Below, piece after piece: positions 8,044 to 16,672 of a stretch of 64,000 bases of DNA. Each line of letters opens with the position of its first letter. Position 1 is the first letter of the stretch. Source of the stretch: Hyphomicrobiales bacterium. GTDB taxonomy: Bacteria > Pseudomonadota > Alphaproteobacteria > Rhizobiales > Rhizobiaceae. The stretch covers positions 62,001 through 126,000 of the forward strand of contig PAPH01000021.1 of NCBI GenBank assembly GCA_002709005.1, given 5' to 3'. Under the pieces are notes generated by a model. That model searched no databases. It was not told the origin of the DNA and worked only from the letters and a program-made list of their open reading frames with translations. The translations under genes were made by a program, and so were the position numbers.

Positions 8044-9408
8044 TCAGCCCCGCATGGCGGCGAGTTCGTCCATTGTTGGATACCAGTTGACCGCGGCATC
8101 AGCGGGATCGGCGGTGTAGCCTTCCCAGTTTTCGGGCATCCAGCCCGGGAAGCCGACATACTTTTCGTCTTCTACGGCGACGAGCGCCTGCTCCTTGGCG
8201 AAATCGGCATTCGCGTTGAACTTCCCGATGGTCATCGGGATCTTGAGAAATACGCCCTTCTTGTCCGTCATGATTGCGCCGGACGGCTTGATCATGAGTT
8301 CGGATGCGCGCTTTTCGACCACGGCCGGGATCGCCGCGACGACCTCTGCGGGATCGAGGGATTGGGCTTCCTCCATCGCCCAGAGGACAATCTTGGTGGA
8401 ATCGTAGCCGTGCCAGAACCAGTTGTTTAGATAGAGGCCGGTGTCGGCATAGAGCTTGTCGTTGAGTTCTTGGTGCTTGTCGCTCCATTCGGTGTAGGCG
8501 ACGACGCCGGGATAGATCGCGCCGTCCATCGTGGCCTTGCCCTGACCGTCGAGATACATTTCCGGCCCCCAGGCGCCCTGCGCGAGAATGGGAATATCCG
8601 TGCCGAGACCGCCCGAGCGCGCCTGCAGCGCGACAGCTGATGCCGGACCGTCACCCATGATGATGTAGAGGCAGTCGACACCCTTGGAGACCATGTCGCT
8701 GATCTGCGCCGAGAAGTCGGACTGGTTGGGCTGCAGATAGCTGCGGGTGACCATTTCACCACCCAGCTTCTCGAAAGTCTTGGCGAAGGAGAAATAGAAA
8801 TCCTCGCCCCAGGTGTTGGCCAGTTCGATCGAGCCGACCTTGCGCTTTCCAAGCACGTTGTAGGCGTATTCGGCCATGTAGGGGCCCGTCGCCTGTGCCA
8901 GGGCATATTCGAAGAACCGGTGCTTGTTATCGGTCAGGCAAAGGTCCTTGCCGGTGATGCCGAGGACGATGAGGTGGTTTTCCTGCTCATTGATTCCCTG
9001 AACCGCCGCCGGCGCTTCCACCGAGACGTAGCCGCCAGAGTAGTGAACATTGTCCGCCACCTGTCGACGGAAGGCTGTCAGGCCGCCTTGGGCCGAGTAC
9101 TGCTCGTCGCCGATGGGGTTTTCAACCTCGTAGGAGGTACCGCCGATGGTGACGCCGCCGGCCGCATTCTGCTCGTCGATTGCGTATTTGATGGCATGGA
9201 TCCACGGCTGGCTGACGACGGTGAACCCGCCGGAAAGCGGAAGGATGGTGCCATAGCCGATCTTGCCACCCGCCGTTAGGAAGTCGGCCGGCGCCGCTTG
9301 TGCCTGGAACGATAAACCGCCCAGGCCTGCCGTAATCGAAACGCCGGCGATGACCTGCGCGCTGGACGATAGGAATTTTCTTCGTGAGATATCGTTGTAG
9401 TCAGTCAT
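8044..9408 (-). CDS. ABC importer substrate-binding protein (amino acid/amide type), Tat-exported
   Basis: A 454-residue periplasmic binding protein of the LivK/AmiC class. The N-terminus carries a twin-arginine signal (SRRKFLSSSAQ) and hydrophobic stretch ending near QAQAAPADF, so export in the folded state is predicted. The mature protein shows the family opening KIGYGTILPLSGGFTV and binding-core segments such as GGYVSVEAPAAVQG. It begins 49 bases after the CoA-transferase stop and has a good ribosome binding site (GGAGGAG). It precedes livH with an intervening hairpin that could raise its level over the permeases. The ligand is unknown. Confidence 0.92.
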   Translation of the reverse strand: MTDYNDISRRKFLSSSAQVIAGVSITAGLGGLSFQAQAAPADFLTAGGKIGYGTILPLSGGFTVVSQPWIHAIKYAIDEQNAAGGVTIGGTSYEVENPIGDEQYSAQGGLTAFRRQVADNVHYSGGYVSVEAPAAVQGINEQENHLIVLGITGKDLCLTDNKHRFFEYALAQATGPYMAEYAYNVLGKRKVGSIELANTWGEDFYFSFAKTFEKLGGEMVTRSYLQPNQSDFSAQISDMVSKGVDCLYIIMGDGPASAVALQARSGGLGTDIPILAQGAWGPEMYLDGQGKATMDGAIYPGVVAYTEWSDKHQELNDKLYADTGLYLNNWFWHGYDSTKIVLWAMEEAQSLDPAEVVAAIPAVVEKRASELMIKPSGAIMTDKKGVFLKIPMTIGKFNANADFAKEQALVAVEDEKYVGFPGWMPENWEGYTADPADAAVNWYPTMDELAAMRG

Positions 9409-9457
9409 GTCTTCTCCTCCATTAAGACTTCGGGCTAATACCCGGGTGTCGCATTCC

Positions 9458-10699
9458 TCAGATCACGCCTCCGCGCTGAAGGCTCTCGAGGCTCTTCGAG
9501 CTCATGTTCAGCATGTCCCTGTAGATCTCTTCGTTGTGCTGTCCGACCGACGGACCGGCCCAGCGCACCTGTTTGCGCCTCGATGTCCCCGAGAAACAGG
9601 GGACCGGGGCGGGGTGCAGAACGGAACCGAGAATGGGATCATCGACATCGAGGATCATTTCGCGCGCGCGGTATTGCTCGTCGGCGACGATCTCGGGAGC
9701 GCGATAGACGCGACAGGTGGGAATGTCGGCCGCTTCGAGACTTGCCTCAAGCGCTTCGGCGTCGACCCCTCGAGTCCAGGCAGAAATCGCCTCCTCCAGC
9801 GAGTCGACGTTGCGGCAGCGTTCGGAATTGTCGGTGTAGCGCTGGTCCGAAGCCAGTTCCGGTTTGTTCATGAGGTCGCAGAGCCGGGTGAACAAATGAT
9901 CCGAATTGGCGGCGATGATCACCCAGGCGCCATCACGGGTGGGAAAGGCATTGGAAGGTGCGGCCGTAGGTATCCGGCCACCAGAGGGCTCGCGGACCTT
10001 GCCGATCTTGCCATATTCCGGGACCGTGCCCTCGAGAAGGCTCAGAACCGCCTCCGTCAACGCGACGTCGACAACCCTCGAGGTACCCGGGTTGCGCGAG
10101 GCCAGGGAGGCGACTACGCCGAGCGCCGCATACAGGCCGGCGACAGAATCGCCGATGCTGACGCCAACCCGAACCGGCGGCAGATCCGTGGTTCCCTTGG
10201 CGTGGTTGGTGAGATAGCGCAGACCGCCGAGGGCTTCGCCGATGACACCGAAACAAGCCGATTGCGCCTTCGGTCCGGTCTGACCGAAGCCCGAAATGTG
10301 GCAGATGACGATGTCTGGATTGCATGCTTTGAAAAACGCGTCATCATAGCCCATTCCGGCGAGTTGCCCGGCCCGGAAGTTTTCGATGACGGCGTCGCAT
10401 TCGCTCAGCAGGCCCGACAAGATTTCCTTGGCCTCGGGAGCCTTGAGGTTAAGCGTGATGCTGCGCTTGTTTCGCCCGTGAACAGACCACCAGATCGAAT
10501 CTCCCTCAAGCTGCGCGCCCCAGAGGCGGACCGGGTCGCCTTTAGGCGATTCAATCTTGATAACATCCGCCCCCATGTCGGCCAGAAGCCGCGAGGCAAA
10601 GGGCGCAGCGATGTAGTGGCCGAGCTCGAGGATGCGATATCCTGACAGAGGGCCGGCATCCGAGGATGTTGTCGTCTCTGAAGCGCAATTCGATACCAA
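9458..10699 (-). CDS. CaiB/BaiF-type CoA transferase (family III)
   Basis: A 413-residue family III CoA transferase, close to the usual length. Typical motifs are LSGYRILELGHYIAAPFA at the N-terminus, GADVIKIESPKGDPVR, RNKRSITLNLKAPEAK, and CDAVIENFRAGQLAGMGYD; the catalytic aspartate is expected in the VGVSIGDSVAGLYAALG segment. The start is a TTG at 10699 with a GGGAGG ribosome binding site five to six bases upstream. It appears to be the first gene of the nine-gene minus-strand array, suggesting that the acid formed by the oxidoreductases is activated as a CoA thioester. The acid itself is not identifiable. Confidence 0.88.
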   Translation of the reverse strand: MVSNCASETTTSSDAGPLSGYRILELGHYIAAPFASRLLADMGADVIKIESPKGDPVRLWGAQLEGDSIWWSVHGRNKRSITLNLKAPEAKEILSGLLSECDAVIENFRAGQLAGMGYDDAFFKACNPDIVICHISGFGQTGPKAQSACFGVIGEALGGLRYLTNHAKGTTDLPPVRVGVSIGDSVAGLYAALGVVASLASRNPGTSRVVDVALTEAVLSLLEGTVPEYGKIGKVREPSGGRIPTAAPSNAFPTRDGAWVIIAANSDHLFTRLCDLMNKPELASDQRYTDNSERCRNVDSLEEAISAWTRGVDAEALEASLEAADIPTCRVYRAPEIVADEQYRAREMILDVDDPILGSVLHPAPVPCFSGTSRRKQVRWAGPSVGQHNEEIYRDMLNMSSKSLESLQRGGVI

Positions 10700-10928
10700 G
10701 CCAGCCTCCCTTCTGCTTCCCGCCGCCGTCTCATCAGGTGATGGGCGGGTGTGGCAGGACGCTATTTGAAGGTCCTCGCAATGACGAATGCCGATTTGCG
10801 ATGGCTGATTTCAGGGAGCATCAACTAGCTGAAAAATTTGTATAATTCTCGATAATTTTGGTCCTCCACGGGAGCGCCAGCCGGCGAGACAATATCTTTG
10901 CAAGTATGTGGGAGCGGGATGCGCTTCT

Positions 10929-11297
10929 CGGCGGAGTGAAGAGAAGCGTCGCCTGTTGAGCATCGCAAATGCGCTCGACATCCGCTTTCGATCGCGCATC
11001 TCCGCATCAAAGCCTATGCGGCCTCGGCAACCAGAGGTCTCCACTCCGCGTCACCGCTGGCCCGGATTTGATCGGCCTGACCGCGTCGAGCGCTGTGTCC
11101 AGTTTCTTCTTCTCCTTCTGGCCGTCGATCGTCAGATCGATCTCCGCCATCGAGAAGCCGATTACTTCCATATCGAAGTCGAGATCGATGAGCCCCTGCA
11201 GCTCAATCGCGAGAAGCTCCCCATCCCAGCCTGCTTTCTCCACAGCCACTCTTTCCGTATTTTTGACCAGCCTGCTTTTTCTGCCGAAATTGCTCAT
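10929..11297 (-). pseudogene. Decayed fragment of a ParB-domain DNA methylase
   Basis: The frame from 11297 reads AGWDGELLAIELQGLIDLDF, then VIGFSMAEIDL, AVTRSGDLWLPRPHRL, a stop (TGA, 11007-11009), then CGDARSKADVERICDAQQ and TLLFTPP. This follows the central part of ParB-nuclease/N6-adenine methylase fusion proteins, where the interrupted stretch normally reads GPHRLLCGDAR and leads into a DPPY catalytic motif. The ParB nuclease domain upstream and the methyltransferase core downstream are absent, so this is a relic truncated at both ends. Such genes often travel with mobile elements. Identification is by recalled family motifs, without a search. Confidence 0.65.
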
Positions 11298-11675
11298 TCG
11301 CCGCCACTCATCGAGACAGTCCTCCCGCGACTGGCCTCAAAGCGAGCGGTCTCGGCCTTGCTCTGAGTGAGGCCAGCGTCGCGGGCGGGGTCAGACGCTG
11401 ACGTTCATCCGCCGACCCGACGGCAGCAATGCTTGCTTTGCCGCCGAAGCCCCGTGGGCGACATCAGCGTTGGCGAACGGGAGTTTCGGGGAGCAAGAAT
11501 GCGTGCGCGATACGGCGATCCATGCTTCTGAAAGCCAACCGAGAATGACTATCCTGGGTTAGTGTCCGGTCTGACCGCTTTTCGGATCCACAGGACGAAA
11601 GCGGCCGGAGCATCTCGGTTCGCAGCCGTCCTTCATTGGTACGATAGCGATCATTTCCGCCGATCCCATCGCATA
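11298..11675. other. Non-coding gap with an imperfect long inverted repeat
   Basis: No credible gene is visible in this 378-base gap. An imperfect inverted repeat lies at 11326-11383: CGCGAC and GGCCTCA on the left (11326-11339) and TGAGGCC and GTCGCG on the right (11368-11383). It sits just beyond the methylase relic and might be an element end or a folded remnant. Confidence 0.5.
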
Positions 11676-13007
11676 TCAGTTCGAATTCGATGCCGATCCG
11701 TCGACTTGCGACTTGTCACCCTGCTCCGAGGCTTTCCTGCCCGTTCGGGATTCAATGGCTTCGGGATCATCCTCGCGACGCAGGCACGTGCGGGCGATGA
11801 AGGCTCCGGTCAGCGCGATCGCCACCACCGCCCCGACCCATGCTCCGTAAAGACCCAATCCGAGAATGAAGCCGGCAAAGACCGGGCTTACGATGTCCGT
11901 CACGGCAACGAGCGACTGGATGGTGCCCATGACAATGCCCTGCCGTTCCTGGGGAACCTGGATGGAGAGCGCCGCCATGAAGGTCGGACGCGCCAGCGCG
12001 ACGCCCGTGCTGATGCAAAGCACGGCAAAGGCGAGCGTCGGAATATCCGATGCAAAGCCCGCCGCAATGTAACCGATCGACAGAACGCCGAAGACCAGGA
12101 CGACCAGATTACGTTCGGTGAAGTGCTCGCTGATGCGCTTCAGAAGAAAAAGCTGAACGACGATGTTGATGATGCCATCGGCCGTAAGAAGGTAGCTGAG
12201 TTCCTTCGGGCCGAAGGCATGTCCGTTCCACGTGAAGGTGTCTCCGAGAAAGACGGCAAGCTGCGAAGAGAACAGGCCATAGGAGAAATAATGGCAGAGA
12301 AGGACGATGATGAGCACACGGATAGCCGGGGCGGAGACGATCGACCTGAACGACACCCTTTCATGAATCTCGTCCCTCTCGGCCTCGCCGTCGGTCTGGC
12401 CGGGCGCATTTGCAGCCTTGACCCAAAGCGCGGTCACGACAATGCTGGTTGCCGACAGCATCAAAGACAGCCAGATCGGGGCGGTGAGCGAAATGTCGGA
12501 GACATAGCCCGAGAGGCCCGGGCCGACGATGCCGCCAAGACCGAGACCGGCGCTGAGGACGCCGATGGCCTGTCGGCGGTTCGTGGGCGAACTGTTGTCG
12601 GCAGCATAGGCGGCGGCGGCCGAGAAGTTCGCGGCGGTGAGGCCGAGCAAAACCCTCGCCAGCAGCACGAAGGCCACGGCATTGGCGAGCGCCAAGAGGG
12701 TCAGGCTGACCAGTGCCCCTGACTGGCTCGCCAGCAGCACTTTCTTTCGGCCGAACCGGTCGGAAAGCTGCCCAAGGATCGGAGCGGCGACGAACTGGCT
12801 GAGCGCTTCCGCGCCGAGAACAATGCCGAGGACCAGCGGCGTGGCGCCAAGCTCCCTTAGATAGAAGGGCAGAACAGGCAGGACTGCCCCGGCGCTGGCC
12901 GCGTCGAGGCTCACGATGATGAAGATTGGCAGCATGACCTGCCAGTTCAACCGTGTGTGGTGAGACGGGGCCTGTTCTGCTCCGTTCGCTCCAGCTGACT
13001 CGCTCAT
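11676..13007 (-). CDS. MFS efflux transporter (TetA-like drug:H+ antiporter family)
   Basis: A roughly 443-residue twelve-helix major facilitator protein. The cytoplasmic motif A is clear in GQLSDRFGRKKVLLASQSGA after helix 2, and the helix 5 region GGIVGPGLSGYVSD resembles the motif C of drug exporters. The chosen ATG at 13007 lies one base past the stop of the upstream oxidoreductase gene, an arrangement for coupled translation; a GTG at 13025 would add six residues. It is the distal gene of the MarR-controlled operon and probably exports the substrate or product of the monooxygenase and reductase encoded before it. Confidence 0.88.
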   Translation of the reverse strand: MSESAGANGAEQAPSHHTRLNWQVMLPIFIIVSLDAASAGAVLPVLPFYLRELGATPLVLGIVLGAEALSQFVAAPILGQLSDRFGRKKVLLASQSGALVSLTLLALANAVAFVLLARVLLGLTAANFSAAAAYAADNSSPTNRRQAIGVLSAGLGLGGIVGPGLSGYVSDISLTAPIWLSLMLSATSIVVTALWVKAANAPGQTDGEAERDEIHERVSFRSIVSAPAIRVLIIVLLCHYFSYGLFSSQLAVFLGDTFTWNGHAFGPKELSYLLTADGIINIVVQLFLLKRISEHFTERNLVVLVFGVLSIGYIAAGFASDIPTLAFAVLCISTGVALARPTFMAALSIQVPQERQGIVMGTIQSLVAVTDIVSPVFAGFILGLGLYGAWVGAVVAIALTGAFIARTCLRREDDPEAIESRTGRKASEQGDKSQVDGSASNSN

Positions 13008-13008
13008 A

Positions 13009-13977
13009 TCAGGCTTCTTGGGCACCGATGGTCAGAACGGTGCGCGAGGCGCTGCCGGACTTCGACCATGCCTCGGCGACCTCTGACAGCGGGACCGGAT
13101 CAACCGCGATCCTGAAGCCTCTGGATGCGGCGGCATGCAGCACGTCACCGGTGAGGCTGACGAGCCGACCAAGCGCAATGCTGCCGATGCCGCTCCCCAT
13201 CAGGTCTATCGCCGAGGCGCGCAGCACCGCGCTTGGAAGCGAGATCGTCTGCCCGCTCACCGATCCGACCTGAACGAAACGGATCGGCACCGCCTCCGCT
13301 CCGGCCTTCGCAGCGGCGATCAGAAGCCGCTCGGCGCTCGCCCCCCAAAGATAGTCGATAACGACGTCGATCCCGTCCGCGAACTGCGCCATGAAGCTCC
13401 GTTCCAGCGCATCGCCGTCCCCGGTCAACTGGATCGTCACGTCAGCACCGACGCCGGCGAGTGCGCGCAATGTGTCGGCGTTGCGGCCGGTTGCGATCAC
13501 CTTGCCTGCCCCGAGGTGTTTTGCGATCTGCACGGCCAACTGGCCGGCCATGCCCGTTGCGCCATTCACCAGCACGGTTTCGCCAGCCTTCAGCCGGGCG
13601 CGTTCGGAAAAGGCCGCCCAGGAGGACAGGCCGGGATTGGCGATTGCCGCCGCCATCACATCGTCGAGCTCTTTGGGGACCGGCAGGCATTGCGTGGTCG
13701 GCGCGACCGTGCGCTCGCACATCGAGCCATAGGGCGGACGCGGCAGGGCGAAATAGACCCGTTGCCCGTCGTCAAGTCGTCCCACGCCGTCGATACCGGC
13801 GACCAGCGGAAATTCGCCCGACGAACTGTAATGCGCGCCGGACGCGCGGCTTCTGGCGATGTTGCTGATGGCGGCGGCGGCGACTGTTATGCGGCTTTCG
13901 CCGGGTGCGATGACAGGTTCCTGGTAATCACCATAGACGGGGTCTTGCCCGGCCTGGCGGACGATTGCGGCTTTCAT
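13009..13977 (-). CDS. Quinone oxidoreductase-like MDR-family reductase
   Basis: A 322-residue zinc-free medium-chain dehydrogenase/reductase. The nucleotide-binding segment LVNGATGMAGQLAVQIAKHLG followed by KVIATGRNADTLRAL is of quinone oxidoreductase type, and the N-terminal MKAAIVRQAG fits. The ATG at 13977 overlaps the upstream methyltransferase stop by 4 bases. It is the third gene of the monooxygenase operon; reduction of a quinone or enone formed by hydroxylation is a reasonable inference. Confidence 0.87.
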   Translation of the reverse strand: MKAAIVRQAGQDPVYGDYQEPVIAPGESRITVAAAAISNIARSRASGAHYSSSGEFPLVAGIDGVGRLDDGQRVYFALPRPPYGSMCERTVAPTTQCLPVPKELDDVMAAAIANPGLSSWAAFSERARLKAGETVLVNGATGMAGQLAVQIAKHLGAGKVIATGRNADTLRALAGVGADVTIQLTGDGDALERSFMAQFADGIDVVIDYLWGASAERLLIAAAKAGAEAVPIRFVQVGSVSGQTISLPSAVLRASAIDLMGSGIGSIALGRLVSLTGDVLHAAASRGFRIAVDPVPLSEVAEAWSKSGSASRTVLTIGAQEA

Positions 13978-14588
13978 GTTGCTCTTCCTTCGATTGCCGG
14001 CTTCAGCAGCCGTCGCCTGGTGATGCGGTAGACTGCTGCGGGCGGCATGTTGTGGAATGTGCGCCCGATGCATTTTGCCTTCAGCCCAAGCCGGTCCAGG
14101 ATCGGGCGGGGCACCGGGCAGCGCGGCCCGTAGGTGAACTGGAAAAAGGCTCCGCCCGGCCTGAGCCAGCCGGTCGCGCAGGAAAGGATCATCATGACCT
14201 TTCGCGGCGGCATCGACAGAAGCGGCAAACCGCTGATGACGGCGCCCAGGCAAGCCTCCCCGAACAGCGTGGTCCGAGAAAGCCGCGCGGCGTCCATGTG
14301 GAGGACACGCACGCCGGGGAACTGAGCTTCCAGCAGGGTCGCGAAATCCTTGCCGGATTCGATGAGTGTCAGGTCGCCGGGCGTGACGCCTCTTTCCAGA
14401 AGCGCTTGCGTGAACACGCCCGTTCCCGGACCAAGCTCGAGAACCGGGCCGGTCGCGGCGAATATTTCCGATGTCATCAGGACCGCAAGCGATTGGCCTG
14501 AGGGCGCGATCGCCCCGACCCTCGACGGGTCGGAAAGCCAGTTGCGGAAGAACCGCGCATGTTGGGTATTCGGCCAGATTTCCATCAT
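13974..14588 (-). CDS. PmtA-like class I SAM methyltransferase
   Basis: A 204-residue SAM-dependent methyltransferase. Motif I is VLELGPGTGVFTQALLERG near residue 49, with an acidic ribose-binding position in TLIESG and motif II-like ISGLPLLSMP. The N-terminal segment FFRNWLSDPSRVGAIAPSG and length match the phospholipid N-methyltransferase (PmtA) and related group. Its position between a flavin monooxygenase (24 bases upstream) and a reductase (4-base overlap downstream) suggests methylation of a small molecule handled by this operon, or membrane-lipid remodelling under the same stress; the sequence does not decide. Confidence 0.85.
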   Translation of the reverse strand: MMEIWPNTQHARFFRNWLSDPSRVGAIAPSGQSLAVLMTSEIFAATGPVLELGPGTGVFTQALLERGVTPGDLTLIESGKDFATLLEAQFPGVRVLHMDAARLSRTTLFGEACLGAVISGLPLLSMPPRKVMMILSCATGWLRPGGAFFQFTYGPRCPVPRPILDRLGLKAKCIGRTFHNMPPAAVYRITRRRLLKPAIEGRAT

Positions 14589-14612
14589 GTCATCCGCCTT
14601 GTGCGCACCGTG

Positions 14613-16139
14613 TCATGCAGCGGGCTCGATAGCGGGCCGCATGGGGTCCGGTTCCAGCCCCACATGGCGGAGATAGCCCTCCAGCGCTTCGATATCCCCG
14701 GCCGAGACGATCGCGCCGACATAGCCGTCGGGGCGGACCAGCACCCAGGTGCCGGGCGCCAAGGCGTAAGTCTGGCGCACGCCGTCAGCATGATCGACGA
14801 CATCGCCTCGCGAGCCGAAAACATGGATGTTCAGACCACCGCGCGGGGCGATGGCGGACCGTTCGACCTCGTAGCCGAGCAGCTTCCAGTGAGGCCCCTT
14901 GAAGAGCCGGAACAAGCTCGTCGGGCGGCCGGATGCGCCCATGATCGGCGCTTCGGGCGCGCGATCGCCGGCGAGCAGCCCGCCTGTCCGCTCCGGCTTT
15001 TCCATTGCCAGCGGGGATTCGGGATAGCCGATGTCGAGCTGGTGAGTCTCGCGTCCGCGCCGCATCTCGCCGCGCTTCATCGCATCGAGCAGTCTAGTCG
15101 CCAGACCGAGCATCTGCGCGGCGACCGGGCGGCGCTCTTGCTCGTAACTGTCGAGCAAGAAAACAGGACCGCCCCGGAGGACCGTCGCCAGCTTCCAGCC
15201 GAGATTGTAGGCGTCCTGGACGCTGGTGTTGAGGCCCTGGCCACCGGTCGGCGGATGGGTATGAGCAGCGTCCCCGGCGAGGAATGTGCGCCCGACACGG
15301 TAGCGGTCGGCAAGCCGGGCATTCATGTTGAAGGCCGACGCCCAGGACACCGACTGGACGCGGATGTCCCTCCCGGTGCGCTCGGAGACGAGCGCCGAAA
15401 GGCCCTCCGCCGACAGGGCAACATCGCCTTCCAGCGGTATCGGTCCCTGGAGCTGGAAAAGTTCGGTGCCCGCGAGCGGGCAAATGCCGATCTGCCGCTG
15501 CATGTCGCCTTCGTTGAAGCGGTGCCATGCATCGCGATCCAGCCCCGTCAGGACGACATCGGCAACCACTGCGCGGACGCCTAGCGTCTTGCCGGGAAAG
15601 TCGATGCCCAGCGCATGGCGGACAAAGCTGTGGCCACCATCCGCGCCAACAAGGTAGCGCGTGCGCACAACCTGTTCCCCGCCCTTTCCGACAAGGCGGG
15701 CCGTCACGCCGTCATCGTCCTGTTCGAAGCCGGCCAACTCGCAACCGAATTCGACGCGATGCCCAAGTTCGGCGAGCCGATCGCGCATGACGCCCTCGGT
15801 GAGGAACTGCGGAATCATCAGGGGCGTGCGGTAAGGCTCGTCCGTCCTCGGTTGCTCGGCTTCGGCGACGGCCGCCTCGGTAACCGCGCCGTCCTGTGCA
15901 TATTCCCGCTGCGGTGGATAAGGGCCTCCGGCGGCGACAATCCGGTCAACGATGCCCAGATCCTCGAAGATCTCCAGCGTGCGCGGTTGCAGCCCCTTGC
16001 CGCGAGAACCGCGAAAGGCATCGTCCATCTTCTCGATCAGGCGGAAGGAAATTCCCCGCCTTGCGAGATCGATCGCAAGGGTAAGGCCGGCTGCACCCGC
16101 GCCGCAAATCAGCACGTCGGTTGTGAAGTGTCTTGTCAT
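14613..16139 (-). CDS. FAD-dependent aromatic monooxygenase (PheA/TfdB, rifampicin-monooxygenase-like)
   Basis: A 508-residue class A flavoprotein hydroxylase. It has the FAD motif LICGAGAAGLTLAIDLARRG at residues 10-29, the middle VGADGGHSFVRHALG (DG motif) and FLAGDAAHTHPPTGGQGLN (GD motif), then a thioredoxin-like C-terminal domain of the length seen in phenol and drug hydroxylases. The ATG at 16139 leaves the operator region 16151-16169 outside the gene. It is the first gene of an operon with methyltransferase, reductase and MFS exporter, and is divergent from a MarR regulator. The likely role is hydroxylation and inactivation of an aromatic compound or antibiotic; substrate unknown. Confidence 0.9.
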   Translation of the reverse strand: MTRHFTTDVLICGAGAAGLTLAIDLARRGISFRLIEKMDDAFRGSRGKGLQPRTLEIFEDLGIVDRIVAAGGPYPPQREYAQDGAVTEAAVAEAEQPRTDEPYRTPLMIPQFLTEGVMRDRLAELGHRVEFGCELAGFEQDDDGVTARLVGKGGEQVVRTRYLVGADGGHSFVRHALGIDFPGKTLGVRAVVADVVLTGLDRDAWHRFNEGDMQRQIGICPLAGTELFQLQGPIPLEGDVALSAEGLSALVSERTGRDIRVQSVSWASAFNMNARLADRYRVGRTFLAGDAAHTHPPTGGQGLNTSVQDAYNLGWKLATVLRGGPVFLLDSYEQERRPVAAQMLGLATRLLDAMKRGEMRRGRETHQLDIGYPESPLAMEKPERTGGLLAGDRAPEAPIMGASGRPTSLFRLFKGPHWKLLGYEVERSAIAPRGGLNIHVFGSRGDVVDHADGVRQTYALAPGTWVLVRPDGYVGAIVSAGDIEALEGYLRHVGLEPDPMRPAIEPAA

Positions 16140-16150
16140 GCTCAGCTCAA

Positions 16151-16169
16151 TATGTGTAATATGCACATA
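16151..16169. promoter_or_regulatory. Probable MarR operator I
   Basis: Inverted repeat TATGTG-N7-CACATA in the divergent region, 11 bases upstream of the monooxygenase start and 15 bases before the marR start. Spacing and size fit a MarR dimer site. A second site with the same core follows at 16200-16216. Confidence 0.65.
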
Positions 16170-16183
16170 ATAGGAGCGCCAGC

Positions 16184-16672
16184 ATGCCGTCAACAAAAAA
16201 TGTGCAAAATACACATATGAGCGATCAGATTCGCGAAATCCACGACGCATTGATTGACATTGTCAGTGTGATGAACAGGCCGCAGCGCGACGAGGAGATG
16301 GTCCGCGATGCCGGCATAGCACTCGATCGCGCCTTGTTTCCTCTGCTCGTTGTGATCGAGCGGCGCGGACCGATCGGGGTCGTGGAACTCGCTGACCGGG
16401 TGGGACGCGACTACACGACCGTCAGCCGCCAAGTTGCAAAACTGGAAAGCCTTGGTCTGGTGGAGCGCCAGACAAGCGATGCCGACCGCAGGGTCCGCAA
16501 AGCTGTGATCGCCCCGAAGGGCAAGGCGATGACCGACAAGGTCGATGGCGTGCGCGAGCGGAACGCACGCGCCATCTTCGAGAGATGGGACGCCAATGAG
16601 ATCGATGACCTGGTGCGACTCATGCGCAAATTGGCCGACGGTATGAAGGACGCACCAGACCCGGGCGATTGA
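16184..16672 (+). CDS. MarR-family transcriptional regulator
   Basis: A 162-residue winged-helix regulator. The DNA-binding core is visible from VVELADRVGRDYTTVSRQVAKLESLGLVERQTSDADRRVRKAVIAPKGK, with helix-turn-helix and beta-wing (DADRR) in the usual places. An AGGAG site seven bases before the ATG at 16184 supports this start; the alternative ATG at 16217 has no ribosome binding site. It is divergent from the monooxygenase operon and presumably represses both directions until a phenolic or similar ligand binds. One copy of the operator motif lies within its first codons. Confidence 0.92.
   Translation: MPSTKNVQNTHMSDQIREIHDALIDIVSVMNRPQRDEEMVRDAGIALDRALFPLLVVIERRGPIGVVELADRVGRDYTTVSRQVAKLESLGLVERQTSDADRRVRKAVIAPKGKAMTDKVDGVRERNARAIFERWDANEIDDLVRLMRKLADGMKDAPDPGD
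16200..16216. promoter_or_regulatory. Probable MarR operator II, inside the marR 5' coding end
   Basis: Inverted repeat ATGTG-N7-CACAT, the same half-sites and spacing as 16151-16169, with centres about 48 bases apart. It overlaps codons 6-11 of marR if the ATG at 16184 is used, giving potential roadblock autoregulation. Confidence 0.55.
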
